A DNA stretch of 6,621 nucleotides from Lawsonibacter sp. (GTDB lineage: Bacteria > Bacillota > Clostridia > Oscillospirales > Oscillospiraceae). The first letter of the stretch is position 1. The number at the start of each line of letters is the position of its first letter. Shown piece after piece: positions 5,442 to 6,621 of this stretch. The notes under the pieces were generated by a model. It was given only the letters and a program-made list of their open reading frames with translations. It was not told the DNA's origin and did not search any database. Both the position numbers and the translations under genes were made by a program. The stretch lies in contig JAHHSC010000071.1 in NCBI GenBank assembly GCA_020025455.1, forward strand, positions 1-6,621, in the 5' to 3' direction.

Positions 5442-6572
5442 ATGTCTACTGTAAGTCTACAGCATATCTTCAAAATTTACGACGGAGCGGTTACTGCCGT
5501 GAGCGATTTCAACCTGGAGATCGCCGACAAGGAGTTTATCGTCCTGGTCGGTCCCTCCGGCTGCGGTAAGTCCACCACCCTGCGTATGGTGGCCGGTCTG
5601 GAGGAGATCTCCAAGGGCGAGCTGCGCATCGACGACCGGCTGGTCAACGATGTGGAGCCCAAGGACCGGGACATCGCCATGGTTTTTCAGAGCTACGCGC
5701 TCTACCCCCACATGACCGTGCGGGAAAATATGGCGTTCCCCCTGAAGCTTCGAAAGATGGACAAGGCGGAGATCAAGCGCCGGGTGGAGCAGGCCGCTGA
5801 GATTCTGGACATCACCCAGTACCTGGACCGTAAGCCCAAGGCCCTGTCCGGCGGCCAGCGGCAGCGTGTGGCCATTGGCCGTGCCATTGTCCGTGAGCCC
5901 AAGGTGCTGCTGATGGACGAGCCGCTCTCCAACCTGGACGCCAAGCTGCGTAACCAGATGCGCACCGAGATCATCAAGCTGCGCCAGCGCATCAACACCA
6001 CCTTTCTCTACGTTACCCATGACCAGACCGAGGCCATGACCCTGGGTGACCGCATCGTCATCATGAAGGACGGCTTCGTCCAGCAGATCGGCACCCCCGA
6101 GGAGGTCTTTAACCGCCCTGTGAATCTGTTCGTGGCCGGCTTTATCGGCACCCCCCAGATGAACTTCTTCAACGGTCAGCTGGAGAAAACCGACGGCGGC
6201 TATCAGATCCAGTGCATGGGCACCACCATCCCTGTCACCGACGCGCTGGCCCAGAAGCTCTCCGCCAAGGGCCAGGGCAGCGCCGACGTGATCGTGGGCG
6301 TGCGTCCCGAGCACATCACCGTCCAGACCGAGCGTGGAAATGCCATCCCGTGCACCGTCGAGGTGTCCGAGCTGATGGGCAGTGAGCTCTATCTCCACGC
6401 CACCGTGGGCGAAGGCGAGCAGAAGCAGAATGTGGTCATGCGCATCCAGACCACCGATCTGCCCGCTGAGTTCCGCTCCGGTGTGCCCTACGGCACCAAG
6501 ATGGGCTTTGCGCTCCGCAGCCAGATGATCCATCTGTTTGATCCCGCCACAGAGCGGAGCTTGCTGTTTTGA
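5442..6572 (+). CDS. ugpC: CUT1-type ABC transporter ATP-binding protein, MalK/MsmK/UgpC family
   Basis: This is the ATPase that drives sugar-type importers as a homodimer on the cytoplasmic face of the permeases; 376 residues, the normal length. All nucleotide-binding motifs are intact: Walker A GPSGCGKST (37-45), Q-loop Gln83, signature LSGGQRQR (135-142), Walker B with Asp159-Glu160, D-loop SNLD (163-166) and switch His193. The C-terminal regulatory (TOBE/OB) region follows, with VGVRPEHI near 285-292, a hallmark of this family. The symbol is a family name only and does not imply glycerol-phosphate as substrate. MsmK-like ATPases often serve several importers, so this one may do so too. 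The start is the first possible one in frame and matches family N-termini, yet it lacks a ribosome binding site at normal distance. Codon use is strongly biased to C/G-ending codons, like the binding-protein gene, suggesting high expression. Confidence 0.95.
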   Translation: MSTVSLQHIFKIYDGAVTAVSDFNLEIADKEFIVLVGPSGCGKSTTLRMVAGLEEISKGELRIDDRLVNDVEPKDRDIAMVFQSYALYPHMTVRENMAFPLKLRKMDKAEIKRRVEQAAEILDITQYLDRKPKALSGGQRQRVAIGRAIVREPKVLLMDEPLSNLDAKLRNQMRTEIIKLRQRINTTFLYVTHDQTEAMTLGDRIVIMKDGFVQQIGTPEEVFNRPVNLFVAGFIGTPQMNFFNGQLEKTDGGYQIQCMGTTIPVTDALAQKLSAKGQGSADVIVGVRPEHITVQTERGNAIPCTVEVSELMGSELYLHATVGEGEQKQNVVMRIQTTDLPAEFRSGVPYGTKMGFALRSQMIHLFDPATERSLLF

Positions 6573-6621
6573 GCCGCGGGGTCTCTTTGCCATGCCGGAT
6601 TCTTCTGATGATCGGTGGAAT
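6573..6621. other. window end after the ATPase gene, nothing recognised
   Basis: These 49 bases show no convincing hairpin, ribosome binding site or start codon. Whether the cluster ends here cannot be decided from the window. Confidence 0.5.

Noticed and set aside
5457..6593. Long antisense open frame opposite the ATPase gene
   Set aside because: The translation is rich in Gly, His, Leu and Asp repeats, typical of the complement of a GC-biased gene. The forward frame has every ABC ATPase motif.

Overview
The window is one co-directional gene cluster, all on the + strand. It encodes a complete CUT1-type (carbohydrate uptake family 1) ABC importer together with two cytoplasmic enzymes. Clear AGGAGG-type ribosome binding sites, a short lipoprotein signal with a Leu-Val-Ala-Cys lipobox followed by a Gly/Ser linker, and moderately GC-rich coding DNA all suggest a Gram-positive anaerobe of the Clostridia. 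An Oscillospiraceae-like gut bacterium is a reasonable guess, but the taxon is inferred from style and not from any marker gene.

Layout: 1-143 is an AT-rich upstream region with a possible -10 box and a short palindrome, and no convincing gene. Then come a MalG-type permease (144-983), a substrate-binding lipoprotein (1033-2301), a gap holding a strong terminator-like hairpin (2302-2423), a MalF-type permease (2424-3317), a ComEC/Rec2-like metallo-beta-lactamase-fold hydrolase (3352-4365), and a PfkB-family kinase that overlaps it by 14 bases (4352-5245). A 196-base gap rich in inverted repeats (5246-5441) follows, then the MalK/MsmK/UgpC-type ATPase (5442-6572). The last 49 bases hold nothing recognisable.

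Working model: the lipoprotein captures a solute outside the cell, the two permeases form the channel, and the ATPase dimer drives transport. Inside, the metallo-hydrolase and the kinase presumably process the imported compound, the kinase by phosphorylating a sugar, polyol or nucleoside-like hydroxyl. The substrate cannot be read from the sequence. No glycoside hydrolase, isomerase or regulator lies in the window.

Most worth a second look: (1) the gap before the ATPase, where a textbook ribosome binding site is separated from the start codon by about 110 bases of nested inverted repeats, as if a small palindromic element had inserted or a structured RNA leader sits there; (2) the pairing of a stand-alone ComEC-like hydrolase with a sugar-type importer and a kinase; (3) an Arg in the anion-hole motif of the kinase (Gly-Arg-Gly-Asp, where Gly-Ala-Gly-Asp is usual); (4) the permease-binding protein-permease gene order with an internal terminator.
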